Source: Leptolyngbya sp. FACHB-8 (GTDB lineage Bacteria; Cyanobacteriota; Cyanobacteriia; Elainellales; Elainellaceae). From it: DNA of 64,000 nt. The stretch lies in assembly GCF_014695575.1 (NCBI RefSeq), contig NZ_JACJOO010000059.1, positions 86,554-150,553 of the forward strand, given 5' to 3'. The first letter of the stretch is position 1; every line of letters starts with the position of its first letter. Positions 42,849 to 51,357 of this stretch are shown piece after piece. Both the position numbers and the translations under genes were made by a program. The notes under the pieces were generated by a model. The model was not told where the DNA came from, did not search any database, and saw only the letters and a program-made list of their open reading frames with translations.

Positions 42849-42965
42849 AAGCCCCGAAATAGCCTACCTTCGATAGGCTGTTTCAGGGCTTTAAGCTCAT
42901 CAGGAGAACTACCGTGATTCAGGGCAGATGGGAAAGGGGCACTTCGTGCCCCTTTCCCCGCATCC
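42849..42965. repeat. Two hairpins between the DUF1232 gene and hisH
   Basis: The first (42849-42892) has AAGCCCCGAAATAGCCTA arms and a TTCG loop and resembles the second inner hairpin of family B. The second (42927-42965) has GGAAAGGGGCAC arms and a TTC loop and matches the hairpin at 49782-49819. They may be remnants of mobile palindromes and may also end the upstream transcript. Confidence 0.6.
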
Positions 42966-43062
42966 TGTCCACAGGCTTGAAACATCACCGGCAGTAGCGC
43001 TGAATCAACACGCTCAACGTTATAGTGATAATGTTCTGCTACACAGGCGGAGGACTGGAAAC

Positions 43063-43707
43063 ATGGTGCGAATTGCAGTGGTGGACTATGACATGGGAAA
43101 CCTGCATTCGGCCTGCAAAGGATTGGAGAAGGCGGGTGCCACAACCCTGGTAACTGACGTGGCCCGCGATCTAGAGCAAGCCGATGCGGTTGTGCTACCT
43201 GGCGTGGGAGCATTTGACCCAGCGATTCAGCATTTGCGATCGCGCGATCTAATCCATCCTATCCGTGACGTCATTGCTAGTGGCAAGCCTTTCCTGGGTA
43301 TCTGCCTGGGTCTGCAAATTCTTCTAGAAGGCAGCGAAGAGGGACGCGAAGCAGGTCTGGGTATTGTGCCTGGCATGGTACGACGCTTCCGCCCAGAACC
43401 CGGAATTACGATTCCCCATATGGGCTGGAACCCACTGCAAGTAGTGCAGTCGGATCTGACCCTATGGCAGGAGCTACCTAACCCCTGGGTGTACTTCGTA
43501 CATTCCTTCTATGCCGACCCAACAGATCCAGTCGTCGTTGCGGCAACCGTTACCCATGGCAGCCAAACGGTGACGGCAGCGATCGCCCGCGACAACCTGA
43601 TGGCCGCCCAATTCCACCCTGAGAAATCCTCGACGACAGGTCTGAAAATTCTCGCCAATTTCGTAACGCTGGTGCAGCAGAAACAGCTTGCGGGGGTTGC
43701 CTCCTAA
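43063..43707 (+). CDS. hisH: Imidazole glycerol phosphate synthase glutaminase subunit
   Basis: A 214-residue class I glutamine amidotransferase that supplies ammonia to HisF in histidine and AICAR synthesis. The catalytic triad is C81 (GICLGLQ), H185 and E187 (QFHPEKSS). MVRIAVVDYDMGNLHS and PGVGAFDPAI are HisH signatures. The frame is open further upstream, but ATG 43063 has GGAGG 10 bases before it and starts exactly at the conserved N-terminus. It is followed by rsmD, petG (opposite strand) and cytM, an arrangement I recall from other cyanobacteria. Confidence 0.95.
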   Translation: MVRIAVVDYDMGNLHSACKGLEKAGATTLVTDVARDLEQADAVVLPGVGAFDPAIQHLRSRDLIHPIRDVIASGKPFLGICLGLQILLEGSEEGREAGLGIVPGMVRRFRPEPGITIPHMGWNPLQVVQSDLTLWQELPNPWVYFVHSFYADPTDPVVVAATVTHGSQTVTAAIARDNLMAAQFHPEKSSTTGLKILANFVTLVQQKQLAGVAS

Positions 43708-43751
43708 CTCGTTTTTTGTGCGCTTTGCGGACGAGAAACAATCTTGAAACC

Positions 43752-43788
43752 ATTGATGTTTCGTGTTCTATGCACACGAAACATCAAT
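43752..43788. terminator. Hairpin between hisH and rsmD
   Basis: ATTGATGTTTCGTGT pairs exactly with ACACGAAACATCAAT over a 7-base loop, 45 bp after the hisH stop and 30 bp before rsmD. Candidate terminator or attenuator, no long T-run. Confidence 0.5.
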
Positions 43789-43817
43789 TCTGTCTTTAGA
43801 CCCCTATTTCTAAATCC

Positions 43818-44387
43818 ATGAGTTTGCGCGTCTACGGGAACCGCCCTCTCAAAACGTTACCGGGGCAGGCAACCCGTCCAACTCCGGCACGAGTACGGGA
43901 AGCGCTATTCAACATCTGGCAGGGAGCCATTCCAGGGTGCCGCTGGCTGGATCTGTGTAGTGGCATCGGAGCCATGGGTGCAGAAGCCCTGGGTCGAGAG
44001 GCCGCTGAAGTGGTGGGCATTGAACAATCAGCAAAAGCCTGCACAGTGATTACCGAAAACTGGCAGCGCATTGCCCAATCTGGGCAACGATTTCGACTGC
44101 TACGGGGGGATGTTGTGCAAAAGCTGCCAACCCTGAAAGGGCAAAGCTTCGATCGCATCTACTTTGACCCACCCTATGCCAGCGAGCTCTATCTGCCCGT
44201 CCTTCAAATTATTGGTCGAGACCACCTGCTGGCTCCCGATGGGGAATTAGCCGTAGAGCATGAGCCCAAACGCTGGTCAAAGGAAGCCTGGGCGGAGTTA
44301 CTGGCACAAGTAATGCCCCTGGCGGTATGCCGGGAGAAAGTTTATGGCAATACTGCGGTCACTTTTTTTGCTCTGGACAGCCCATAA
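43818..44387 (+). CDS. rsmD: 16S rRNA (guanine966-N2)-methyltransferase
   Basis: A 189-residue SAM-dependent methyltransferase of the RsmD family, which modifies G966 of 16S rRNA. The N-terminal PLKTLPGQATRPTPARVREALFN-type region (short of the Lys-rich start), the SAM motif WLDLCSGIGAMGAEALGR and the catalytic FDPPY (DPPY at 117-120) are present. Length matches the family. It converges with petG across a bidirectional terminator at 44423. Confidence 0.93.
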   Translation: MSLRVYGNRPLKTLPGQATRPTPARVREALFNIWQGAIPGCRWLDLCSGIGAMGAEALGREAAEVVGIEQSAKACTVITENWQRIAQSGQRFRLLRGDVVQKLPTLKGQSFDRIYFDPPYASELYLPVLQIIGRDHLLAPDGELAVEHEPKRWSKEAWAELLAQVMPLAVCREKVYGNTAVTFFALDSP

Positions 44388-44422
44388 AGAAGTACGCCTC
44401 ACAGTGGAGTACCTTCCAAAAC

Positions 44423-44455
44423 AAAAGCGCCGGGGCGATCGCCCTGGCGCTTTTT
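44423..44455. terminator. Bidirectional terminator between rsmD and petG
   Basis: AAAAGCGCCGGGGC pairs with GCCCTGGCGCTTTTT around a HIP1 core, with A-run and T-run on the two sides. It can end both the plus-strand rsmD and the minus-strand petG transcripts. Confidence 0.85.
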
Positions 44456-44479
44456 AAATACAGATTGCAAACCAGAGGC

Positions 44480-44593
44480 TTACAGGCCAAGCTGGTTACC
44501 ACGACGGTATTGCAGGTAAGCCGCAACAAACAGCCCTGCCAGCGTGATGGGAATCAGCCCCAGAACGATACCAGAAAGTAAGGGTTCGACCAC
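44480..44593 (-). CDS. petG: Cytochrome b6f complex subunit PetG
   Basis: A 37-residue single-span subunit of the cytochrome b6f complex. The sequence begins [20 protein letters not shown] and ends with the canonical YRRGN and QLGL tail. It starts with GTG at 44593. GGAGAG lies 6 bases upstream, which supports the start. PetG is needed for assembly and stability of the b6f complex in the thylakoid. The divergent neighbour is the cytM-type cytochrome, which keeps two electron-transport genes side by side. Confidence 0.97.
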   Translation of the reverse strand: MVEPLLSGIVLGLIPITLAGLFVAAYLQYRRGNQLGL

Positions 44594-44657
44594 AGTATGC
44601 TCTCCTTAAGAATCACCTTGATCTTATAGCAAGATGCTCATCGAGAAAATGGAGCCT

Positions 44658-44807
44658 TCGAGTTCCCAGCAATTCTCAGTATGGAATTAAGCCCGAAAAC
44701 CGCTTGCCGAAGGCAAGCGGTTTTCGGGCTTCAAAGCCAAGATTGCGCGCCTGACGGGCGCGTAATCTTGGCTTTGAAGCTCATAATGAGAACTGCTGTC
44801 GAGTTCC
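44658..44807. mobile_element. Family B MITE, copy B2 with 9-bp target duplications
   Basis: The 132-bp element (44667-44798) has ends CAGCAATTCTCA and TGAGAACTGCTG (one mismatch). Flanks are TCGAGTTCC on both sides (44658-44666, 44799-44807). The two inner hairpins are in the opposite order to B1: GCCCGAAAACCGCTTGCC first, then TTCAAAGCCAAGATTGCGCG. It lies upstream of petG and cytM. Confidence 0.93.
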
Positions 44808-45193
44808 AGACCTAGGGGAAAATGCTTCGCAGCTTAGCCCCTATCCTGAAATGGCAGACGTTACAGAACTTTAGATCCGCAAGAGTTCTTTACGCCAATA
44901 CTTCACACACCGACACAGTTAACAGAGATATCTATATAAAGGCATAGCTTAAAATAGAAAATTGAAGGCACTGATAAAACGGCAAAAGCCCAAAATACGC
45001 CTTATCAGGCTCCAAAAACCAGTTGTTTTGACAGCTTTGCGGAATCTCTGCCCAATGGATGAGGCCGTACACATATTAAATAAATCTGTGTAATCTCCTC
45101 ATGCTATGCAAAAAACCTTAATCTAAGTTATAGATTGAGAAACACTCCACCCACCTGGCTTTGACTAGAGAACTCTTGGATAAACAACAGGTA
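44808..45193. other. AT-rich leader of cytM
   Basis: A 386-bp non-coding stretch. It contains a TTGACA-like hexamer near 45031 without a convincing -10 partner. I see no riboswitch or operator. Promoters of cytM, and of petG further upstream, probably lie in this region. Confidence 0.35.
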
Positions 45194-45580
45194 ATGGACA
45201 ACCGGGCCGAAAGCGTGGCATCTTCGTCATCCTTTCCCATCCGGCAAGTGATGTCCGTTCTCTTTGGGATTCTGGCCATTGTCAGTATTACGATCGCCGG
45301 AATCCATTTTGTTGACCGCGCTGATCCCTATGCGCGGGATGTTTTGTCGCTGCATGGCGATGCCAGACGGGGTACGGAGATTTTTCTAATGAACTGTGCC
45401 ACTTGCCATGGTGCTTATGGCAAAGGGGAAGTTGGGCCCAGTTTACAGAACGTCTCTTCGCGTAAGTCTAAGGTTGGGCTGATTCGTCAGGTTGTAAGTG
45501 GCCGCACGCCACCCATGCCTCAATTTCAACCCACTCCCCAAGATATGGCCGATCTGCTTAAATTTCTCGAAACGCTATAA
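45194..45580 (+). CDS. cytM: Cytochrome c of the CytM type
   Basis: A 128-residue mono-heme cytochrome c. The N-terminal uncleaved membrane anchor lies at about 20-38 (MSVLFGILAIVSITIAGIHF), and the heme site CATCHG has C68, C71 and H72. A Met ligand candidate lies in TPPMPQF. The end is the DMADLLKFLETL helix. Size, anchor and linkage to petG fit CytM, a minor membrane cytochrome linked to regulation of respiration and photosynthesis. A TTG at 45161 would extend the protein by 11 residues. ATG 45194 is preferred. Confidence 0.88.
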   Translation: MDNRAESVASSSSFPIRQVMSVLFGILAIVSITIAGIHFVDRADPYARDVLSLHGDARRGTEIFLMNCATCHGAYGKGEVGPSLQNVSSRKSKVGLIRQVVSGRTPPMPQFQPTPQDMADLLKFLETL

Positions 45581-45761
45581 AAGTTTAATGACCCGTAATC
45601 CTTTAAGTAAGCCATCTAGCGATGCTGAGGTAGCTTACTTAAGGGACTTACATATTTTTGTCAGGTCTAGTGCATTACTTATATATGGGCAGGGCTTTGC
45701 TCCGTTCTCCCTCGCGTACAAGCTATTTGGCCTAGATTTTTATACTTGAGTGCAATGGGCA

Positions 45762-46472
45762 TCAAGCACTACTCGAATCTTCGAAGCGATAACCTACGCC
45801 GATCACAGTTTTAACAAAGACGGGGTTAGAAGGGTCCGGCTCAATCTTCTTGCGCAGCCGAGCAATATGAGTGTCTACCACCCGTTCATCCCCAAAGAAG
45901 TCACTGCCCCAGAGCTTTTCAATCAACTGAGCCCGGTTCCAAACGCGACCGGGGTAACTGACAAAGGTAGCCAACAGGTCAAATTCCAGAGTTGTCAAAT
46001 CTAGTGCCTCAATCTCTTGCGACAGCAGATGACGTTGGGCCAACCGCTGGTCTAAATCCACCGTAAAGTGTGGCGTCTGGTAGGTGTGAGACTGCCCACC
46101 CTGGCGCAAATTACGCCGTAGCAGTGCCCGCACCCGAGCGACCAATTCGCGGGGGCTAAAAGGTTTCACCATGTAATCATCAGCTCCAGTGGATAAGCCG
46201 ATAATCCGATCCATCTCATCCCCTTTGGCCGTCAGCATCAGGATGTAGGGATCCTTTGCACCAGGTTTTTGACGAATGCGCGCACAAACCTCTAACCCAT
46301 CCAGCCCGGGTAACATTAGATCCAAAATGATGAGGTCCGGCTTCACCTCATGGAACAGTTGCACAGCACTAAGGCCATCGCGACAGGCACGACAGGTAAA
46401 CCCTTCTTTTTCCAAATAAAGCTGAATCAATTGAGCAATCTCAGCTTCATCTTCAACAATCAGAATATCCAT
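45762..46472 (-). CDS. OmpR/PhoB-family response regulator
   Basis: A 236-residue two-component regulator when started at ATG 46472, where the conserved strand MDILIVEDEAEIAQ begins. The frame continues 48 codons upstream with no family similarity, so the long form is rejected. The receiver domain has D51 (IILDLMLPG), T81 and K103 (MVKPFSPREL). The C-terminal winged helix is at about 130-230 (SYPGRVWNRAQLIEKLWG, VDTHIARLRKKIE). It binds DNA on phosphorylation. No sensor kinase gene is adjacent, as is common in cyanobacteria. The specific paralog is not identified. Confidence 0.92.
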   Translation of the reverse strand: MDILIVEDEAEIAQLIQLYLEKEGFTCRACRDGLSAVQLFHEVKPDLIILDLMLPGLDGLEVCARIRQKPGAKDPYILMLTAKGDEMDRIIGLSTGADDYMVKPFSPRELVARVRALLRRNLRQGGQSHTYQTPHFTVDLDQRLAQRHLLSQEIEALDLTTLEFDLLATFVSYPGRVWNRAQLIEKLWGSDFFGDERVVDTHIARLRKKIEPDPSNPVFVKTVIGVGYRFEDSSSA

Positions 46473-46747
46473 GGCTCTGGTAACTTTAGCCCTTGAGGCC
46501 GTTGCTGAACGTATGCTAGCAAAGGAAGACGTGTTCTTAAATAAGGGGTTTCCGAATGGCATTATCGGGTATCTACCAAAGCTCAAAGCCTTCATGTTGT
46601 AGATACTACGCTGCAATACGAAGGCTTTAGGCTTTGACAGGAGGAGGTTCTTTAATGCGCTGGGAGATAGGTAAACAAGTCTGCTAGACTTGCGAAGATT
46701 CGTTTGCGTCGGCGTGTTCCATCAGACTCAGGGGACAGGGAGGGGCG

Positions 46748-48613
46748 ATGACGACAACTCAATTTTCTGAATTGCGTAGTCTAGAGAAACAGTTGCAAGA
46801 GAACCTGCGGGCCGTCTTGCCTGAGAGCTTGCACTGGCCTGTGCAATGCGCGGCAAAGGAAGGAAAATTGTTGGTGGCAGTGCAGCATGCGCCTCAAGAG
46901 CGCGTCAATCAGTCGCTGGTCTTCAAAGTTCTAGAAATGGCTATGCGGCAAGAGCCAAGTATTCAAGCTTGGATGGCGCGATCGCCCGACCTCTATGCCG
47001 TCCACTTCTATGTACGGCGGCTAGGTGAGATAGAGCCCTATGGCTTTTACCGAATGGCCTGGGACTCGGTCTTTTCCAGCGATGGGATTGCTTCCGCTCC
47101 CACTACAGGCATTCCACCCTTTTCTCCATCCCCGGCAATTCATCCCATTTCGACAGATCCCCAGTCTGATCTGCCAGAATCCCCAGCCTTGGCAAGCCCG
47201 GCATTCTTAACAGTATTACCGACCCCCACGGATGAACCGCGGCTGGAGGTGGTCGATGTTGAAGCCACAGAAATTCCGGTGCGGTGGCGGTTGCCCTGGA
47301 AGCGGGTGCGAATTCCTCGTATGGTAGTAGCGGGAGCGATCGCCGCTGCCGCCATGCTGACCGTTGGTGGAACCTACGCCCTGACACGGCCCTGCGTTGT
47401 AGGCCGTTGCACTGCCCTGGACACGGCCCAACAGTTACAAACCACCGCCTCTGAGAAGATGACCGCTGGGAAGTCGGCCCAGGATGTGGTCGCTGCTTAT
47501 GAGTCTTTGGTGGAGGCGAGTTATCTACTGGCTCGCATTCCCTCCTGGTCACCCCACTACGAAGTGGCTCAGGGATTGCTGAACACCTATGAGATCGATG
47601 CCCAAAAACTAGAACGGGTGGTACTGGCTCAGCGTTTAGCTATGCAGGCCGCCGTCAAAAGCCAAAACCCGCCCCATCCCCTCTCTGTATGGCGTGAGGT
47701 GCAACAGGGTTGGCGGGCCGCGATCGCCCAACTCGAGAACGTCCCCCAAAACAGCCCCGTCCATGATTTGGCGCAATATAAGCTCAAGGAGTATCGGGCT
47801 AATTTAGGCCAGATTGATCTTCGCATTCGGCGCGAAGTGGAGGCCCAGGAGCGGGTCACGATGGCTCGCAAAGCCGCGAAAGAAGCTGAAACACGACAAA
47901 GCATCGCCCAATCTGATGAAGGGTTGGAGCGCATACGGGCCACCTGGCAGTCGGTGCTGGCAATATTGGCTCAGGTCCCCAATGGAACAATGGCCTATGC
48001 CGAAGCGCTGCAACTGTCAGAACTCTACCGTCCTCAGTTACAGGCCGCAGAAGATCGTCTGCGGTTAGAAGGCCAAGCCAACAATCGCTACGACCGCGCG
48101 ATCGCCCTCGCAACGGCTGCCCAGGCCGCTGAACGCCGCAATCAATGGGGAGAAGCGGTCGCACAGTGGCAACTGGCCTTAGCCCAACTCCAGCAGCTAG
48201 AAAAAGGCAGCACCGCCTTTGAGCGGGGGCAATCTCTTAAGGCCTCCTACCAGGCAGCTTTGACCAATGCTCAGGAACGTCTGCGGGTTTCCAGCGCCCT
48301 TCAAGCCGCACTTCAAGAACTGGATCCCCTCTGCGGGGGTCAGCCCCGCGCCTGTACCTACGAACCTGTTGATAATCGGGTACAAGTCCGCATGACCCGA
48401 GCCTATGAACAGGCGCTCGACCAGGCTATGGCCAATTCTGGTGCTCCGCTCGACGATACCACTCGCATGAGCTATATGAATCCACTACTACAGGCGATCG
48501 CCTCCGTAGGAGAGTTCAGCAACGCTCCGATCGAGCTTTACGAAGCCGAAGGAAATCTCTTTGGGATTTATGATCCGCAGATGAATGGATTTGTACCCCA
48601 GTTGAACCGATAG
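46748..48613 (+). CDS. Cyanobacterial membrane protein with coiled-coil periplasmic domain
   Basis: A 621-residue protein of unknown function. A cytosolic N-terminal domain of about 105 residues (a helix, then strands with LLVAVQHAPQERVNQSL and LYAVHFYVRRLGE) is followed by a Pro/Ser-rich linker. A single membrane helix lies at 191-212 (MVVAGAIAAAAMLTVGGTYA). A long helical region at 220-530, rich in A, Q, E and R, has repeated WQxxLAxLxxVPxGxxAYxEA-like units that suggest TPR-like or coiled-coil packing. The C-terminal domain is about 70 residues, with a CGGQPRACTY loop. Bitopic, with most of the mass outside. Likely structural or assembly-related, but not assignable. GGGAGG lies 7 bases before the ATG. 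Confidence 0.8.
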   Translation: MTTTQFSELRSLEKQLQENLRAVLPESLHWPVQCAAKEGKLLVAVQHAPQERVNQSLVFKVLEMAMRQEPSIQAWMARSPDLYAVHFYVRRLGEIEPYGFYRMAWDSVFSSDGIASAPTTGIPPFSPSPAIHPISTDPQSDLPESPALASPAFLTVLPTPTDEPRLEVVDVEATEIPVRWRLPWKRVRIPRMVVAGAIAAAAMLTVGGTYALTRPCVVGRCTALDTAQQLQTTASEKMTAGKSAQDVVAAYESLVEASYLLARIPSWSPHYEVAQGLLNTYEIDAQKLERVVLAQRLAMQAAVKSQNPPHPLSVWREVQQGWRAAIAQLENVPQNSPVHDLAQYKLKEYRANLGQIDLRIRREVEAQERVTMARKAAKEAETRQSIAQSDEGLERIRATWQSVLAILAQVPNGTMAYAEALQLSELYRPQLQAAEDRLRLEGQANNRYDRAIALATAAQAAERRNQWGEAVAQWQLALAQLQQLEKGSTAFERGQSLKASYQAALTNAQERLRVSSALQAALQELDPLCGGQPRACTYEPVDNRVQVRMTRAYEQALDQAMANSGAPLDDTTRMSYMNPLLQAIASVGEFSNAPIELYEAEGNLFGIYDPQMNGFVPQLNR

Positions 48614-48645
48614 GATTTTGTGCTGTACCAGATACGGCACAAATT

Positions 48646-48725
48646 CAGGGCTTACGCGCCCACCATATTTGGCACATTTGTGTTGGGCGTGCGAAGCACA
48701 CCCAACACAAATGTGTAAGTTCTGA
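48646..48725. repeat. Family F repeat, copy F3
   Basis: Ends CAGGGCTTACGC / TGTGTAAGTTCTGA enclose a perfect hairpin CACATTTGTGTTGGGCGTGC with a GCGAAGC tip. It separates the 3' ends of two convergent genes and may end both transcripts. Compare 51358-51444 and 30561-30630. Confidence 0.7.
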
Positions 48726-49505
48726 CTAATGGCGTGTAAATTGGGCTGCCCCATTAAAAAACTGCCGGTAGATACCTTGGGTCACCAGCAGGCTGGCGAG
48801 TAAATCTACAAATGCCAGCATGAACATAATCAGCATTTGATAGAGGGCGGCATTGAAGGGATCAGCCCCGGCCAGTATTTGCCCGGTAATAATGCCGGGA
48901 AGGGTGACGATACCAATGACCGTCATGGCATTCAGGATGGGAATTAAGCCCGCCTGAATCGCATCGTTACGGTACTGCTGCGTTGCTTGAGCAGGGGTAG
49001 CACCGAGGCTCAGGTGTGTTTCAATTTCTATTTGGCTACTGTTGAGATTGGTGACCAGGCGTTCCCCGGCGATCGCCGCTGCATTCATCGCATTTCCTAA
49101 CAGAATGCCGGCCAGGGGAATCAGGTATTGAGGATCAAACCAGGGTTGGGGACGAATCACCAACAGGTGAACATAGGCCAGAGTCAGAGTTGTGGTGCAG
49201 AACAGCACTCCACCAAGTAAGGGTAAGAGCTGGGGGAGCTTGCGGCTAATCCGGTTACGGGCCACCACCGTCGCCGTAAACATCATGACCCCAATAATTG
49301 CCAGCACCAGCCAGGAGTTTTGGATACTGAAGGCGACCGCCAGAAAGTACCCCACTGCCAATAGTTGAACAATGGTACGTCCCGTAGCAACTCCCAGCTT
49401 CCATTCGAGGCCCAGGTGTTGCCACAGAGAGAGCCCCACAGCGATGACCATTAAGCCCAAAGCCCACCCCAGCCGCGCCAAATCGAGTTGGATTGTTTCC
49501 TCCAC
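48726..49505 (-). CDS. fetB: FetB-like ABC permease (UPF0014)
   Basis: A 259-residue protein from GTG 49505, which has GGAGG 6 bases upstream. The frame continues upstream into a B-type mobile repeat, so the longer ORF is spurious. About seven membrane segments are present, with family motifs ATGRTIVQLLAVGYFL, LLGNAMNAAAIAGERL, HLSLGATPAQATQQY and LPGIITGQILAGADP. UPF0014/FetB proteins are permeases paired with an ATPase (FetA), linked in E. coli to iron export and oxidative stress. No ATPase gene is adjacent. Length equals the E. coli protein. Confidence 0.88.
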   Translation of the reverse strand: MEETIQLDLARLGWALGLMVIAVGLSLWQHLGLEWKLGVATGRTIVQLLAVGYFLAVAFSIQNSWLVLAIIGVMMFTATVVARNRISRKLPQLLPLLGGVLFCTTTLTLAYVHLLVIRPQPWFDPQYLIPLAGILLGNAMNAAAIAGERLVTNLNSSQIEIETHLSLGATPAQATQQYRNDAIQAGLIPILNAMTVIGIVTLPGIITGQILAGADPFNAALYQMLIMFMLAFVDLLASLLVTQGIYRQFFNGAAQFTRH

Positions 49506-49566
49506 CCTATGCCTCCACACCCTTGCGAGACGCGAGTATACCAATTCCACAGGGAGATGCGTCAAG

Positions 49567-49782
49567 TGCATCCCACTTTTGTCAGCAATTCTCAGTATGG
49601 GTTTCAAAGCTGAGAGTTTGTGCCCGAAGGGCACGAACTCTCAGCTTTGAAACCCGAAAATAGCCCGCCTTCGGCGGGCTATTTTCGGGTTGGATTTCAA
49701 AATGAGAATTGCTGCACTTTTGTAGGTGAGGTAGTTTTTGCCCACCTCACCTACAAAAGCCCGTCCACTCAAAGTGGATGGG
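49567..49782. repeat. Family G palindrome, copy G2, split by B3
   Basis: TGCATCCCACTTTTGT on the left resumes after the B3 element as CACTTTTGTAGGTGAGG, followed by a hairpin closing with CCTCACCTACAAAAG (to 49759). Without B3 the structure matches the end and stem of the copy at 32270. The G element is therefore older than B3. Confidence 0.7.
49574..49723. mobile_element. Family B MITE, copy B3 with 9-bp target duplications
   Basis: 132-bp element (49583-49714) with perfect ends CAGCAATTCTCA / TGAGAATTGCTG and the same inner hairpins as B1. CACTTTTGT is repeated on both flanks (49574-49582, 49715-49723). It inserted into a family G palindrome upstream of fetB. Confidence 0.95.
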
Positions 49783-49856
49783 GATGGGGTGAAAGGGGCA
49801 CCTCGTGCCCCTTTCACCCCACCGCCTAGAACATCAATCCAAAATGAGAATTGCTG
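49782..49856. repeat. Hairpin plus solo family B right end (B5)
   Basis: A GC-rich hairpin GATGGGGTGAAAGGGGCACC (49782-49819), also seen at 42927-42965, is followed by CAATCCAAAATGAGAATTGC (49835 on), which matches the right end of family B including the inverted repeat. No left end accompanies it. A decayed or deleted B copy. The rest of 49857-50103 has no firmly supported gene. Confidence 0.6.
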
Positions 49857-50103
49857 AACCCCTGTGCCGTAGAACCTATAAGTGAAGGATAAAACTGCCA
49901 GTTGGAAAACTGGCACCTGAAACTGTCCACCCAGGAGATACGTCAATGCGCCAAATCTGGGAATATAGCGAGGGATTACCCGATGGGCGAGAAGAATTCC
50001 ATGAATCTAACCCGCCCCTTGCCCCCAGCTCCCATGGGTGACCAGGTCACAATCCAGGCAAATTCCAGGATTGGGTGAACGTCCTCGTTATTGGTAAATT
50101 GGC

Positions 50104-51231
50104 GTGAATTTTATTCCCCCCTTTGATCTGACCCGGCAATATCGAATTATTGGTGATGAACTGAGTAGCACTGTGCTGGAGGTTCTGGCTTCGGGCAAGT
50201 ATATTAATAGCCCTATTGTTCAGGCCTTTGAAGAAGAATTTGCTGCTTACACCGGCACAGCCTATTGCGTTGGCTGTAACTCCGGTACTGACGCGCTCTA
50301 CCTGGCCCTACGCGCCCTCAACATTGGCCCAGGGGATGAAGTGATCACCACGCCTTTCAGCTTCTTCGCCACTGCCGAAACCATTAGTGCCGTTGGGGCT
50401 ACGCCGGTCTTTGTCGATATCGAGGCGGATTCGTTTAACATCGACCCCACGGCCGTTGAGGTCGCCATTACCTCCCGCACCAAAGCGATCATGCCGGTTC
50501 ACCTGTTTGGTCGTCCGGCAGATATGACCCGGCTGATGGCGATCGCCCAATCCCATCAACTTCCGGTGATCGAAGACTGTGCCCAGGCTACAGGAGCCTG
50601 TTGGGATGGACAAAAAGTCGGTAGCATCGGGCTCATCGGGTGCTTCAGCTTCTTCCCCACCAAAAACCTGGGGGGTGCTGGCGATGGGGGAGCGATTACA
50701 ACCCAGGACCCCGAGATCGCCGATCGCATCCGTATCCTAAAAGAGCATGGCAGTCGCGCCCGCTACTACCACGAAGCCATCGGCATCAACAGTCGGTTGG
50801 ATGCGGTGCAGGCCGCTGTGCTTCGAGTCAAGCTGCGGTACCTGGAGGGGTTCAACTGGCAACGGGATGCGATCGCTCATCGCTATCACGAGTTACTCAG
50901 CCACCTACCTGGCATTGTTCCTCCGGCGAATACCGTAGGTGGACGCAGTGTTTGGAACCAATACACCATCCGCGTGTTGAGCGAGGGGAAAGAGGGACGG
51001 CGCGATCGCCTGCGCCAGCAGCTTCAAGACCAGGGCGTCAGCTCCATGATCTACTATCCCGTTCCGCTCCACCAGCAATCGGTTTATCAGCATCTCAACT
51101 ACACCCCGGGCCAACTACCCGTCACGGAGCAAGTAGCCCAGGAAGTGCTCTCCCTACCGATGTTTCCTGAGCTGACCGCCGAGGAACAGGAGCACATCTA
51201 CTATGTGCTGAAAGGGAGCCTGTTGGATTAA
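50104..51231 (+). CDS. DegT/DnrJ/EryC1/StrS-family sugar aminotransferase
   Basis: A 375-residue PLP enzyme of the sugar aminotransferase (SMAT) family. GCNSGTDALYLALRAL binds the cofactor phosphate, IEDCAQATGA holds the cofactor Asp, and K187 in SFFPTKNLGG is the Schiff-base lysine. Later motifs are NSRLDAVQAAVLRVKL and YYPVPLHQQ. Members transaminate keto-sugar nucleotides for LPS, capsule or antibiotic sugars. The start is GTG 50104 with no strong ribosome-binding site. No sugar-nucleotide partner is adjacent, so the product is unknown. Downstream repeats separate it from a minus-strand reductase. Confidence 0.92.
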   Translation: MNFIPPFDLTRQYRIIGDELSSTVLEVLASGKYINSPIVQAFEEEFAAYTGTAYCVGCNSGTDALYLALRALNIGPGDEVITTPFSFFATAETISAVGATPVFVDIEADSFNIDPTAVEVAITSRTKAIMPVHLFGRPADMTRLMAIAQSHQLPVIEDCAQATGACWDGQKVGSIGLIGCFSFFPTKNLGGAGDGGAITTQDPEIADRIRILKEHGSRARYYHEAIGINSRLDAVQAAVLRVKLRYLEGFNWQRDAIAHRYHELLSHLPGIVPPANTVGGRSVWNQYTIRVLSEGKEGRRDRLRQQLQDQGVSSMIYYPVPLHQQSVYQHLNYTPGQLPVTEQVAQEVLSLPMFPELTAEEQEHIYYVLKGSLLD

Positions 51232-51261
51232 TTGGGCCAATCTCATCCATGGATATAGCCT

Positions 51262-51353
51262 TAATGAACCTCAGTTCGGGATAAGCTGAAGTGCCCATTT
51301 GGTGTGCGAGAAGCGCACACGAAAACCTCCCTTAACCCGAACTCAGATTAATT
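51262..51353. repeat. Internally deleted family A element, copy A5
   Basis: Reverse orientation. Ends AACCTCAGTTCGGGATAAG / CTTAACCCGAACTCAGATT are intact, but the interior keeps only parts of the two hairpins (GGTGTGCGAGAAGCGCACAC). Flanks TAATGA and TAATTA still look like a target duplication with one change. Confidence 0.75.
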
Positions 51354-51357
51354 ATTT

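Noticed and set aside
45762..46616. Longer form of the response regulator
   Set aside because: The first 48 codons have no similarity to receivers. The conserved strand starts at ATG 46472.
48726..49634. Longer form of the FetB-like protein
   Set aside because: The extra 43 codons run into mobile element B3. GTG 49505 with GGAGG gives the family length of 259.
49946..50041. 31-codon ORF with a GGAG site (MRQIWEYSEGLPDG start)
   Set aside because: The start region looks gene-like, but the ORF ends abruptly and no family is recognised. It may be a decayed gene remnant. Evidence is too thin to list.
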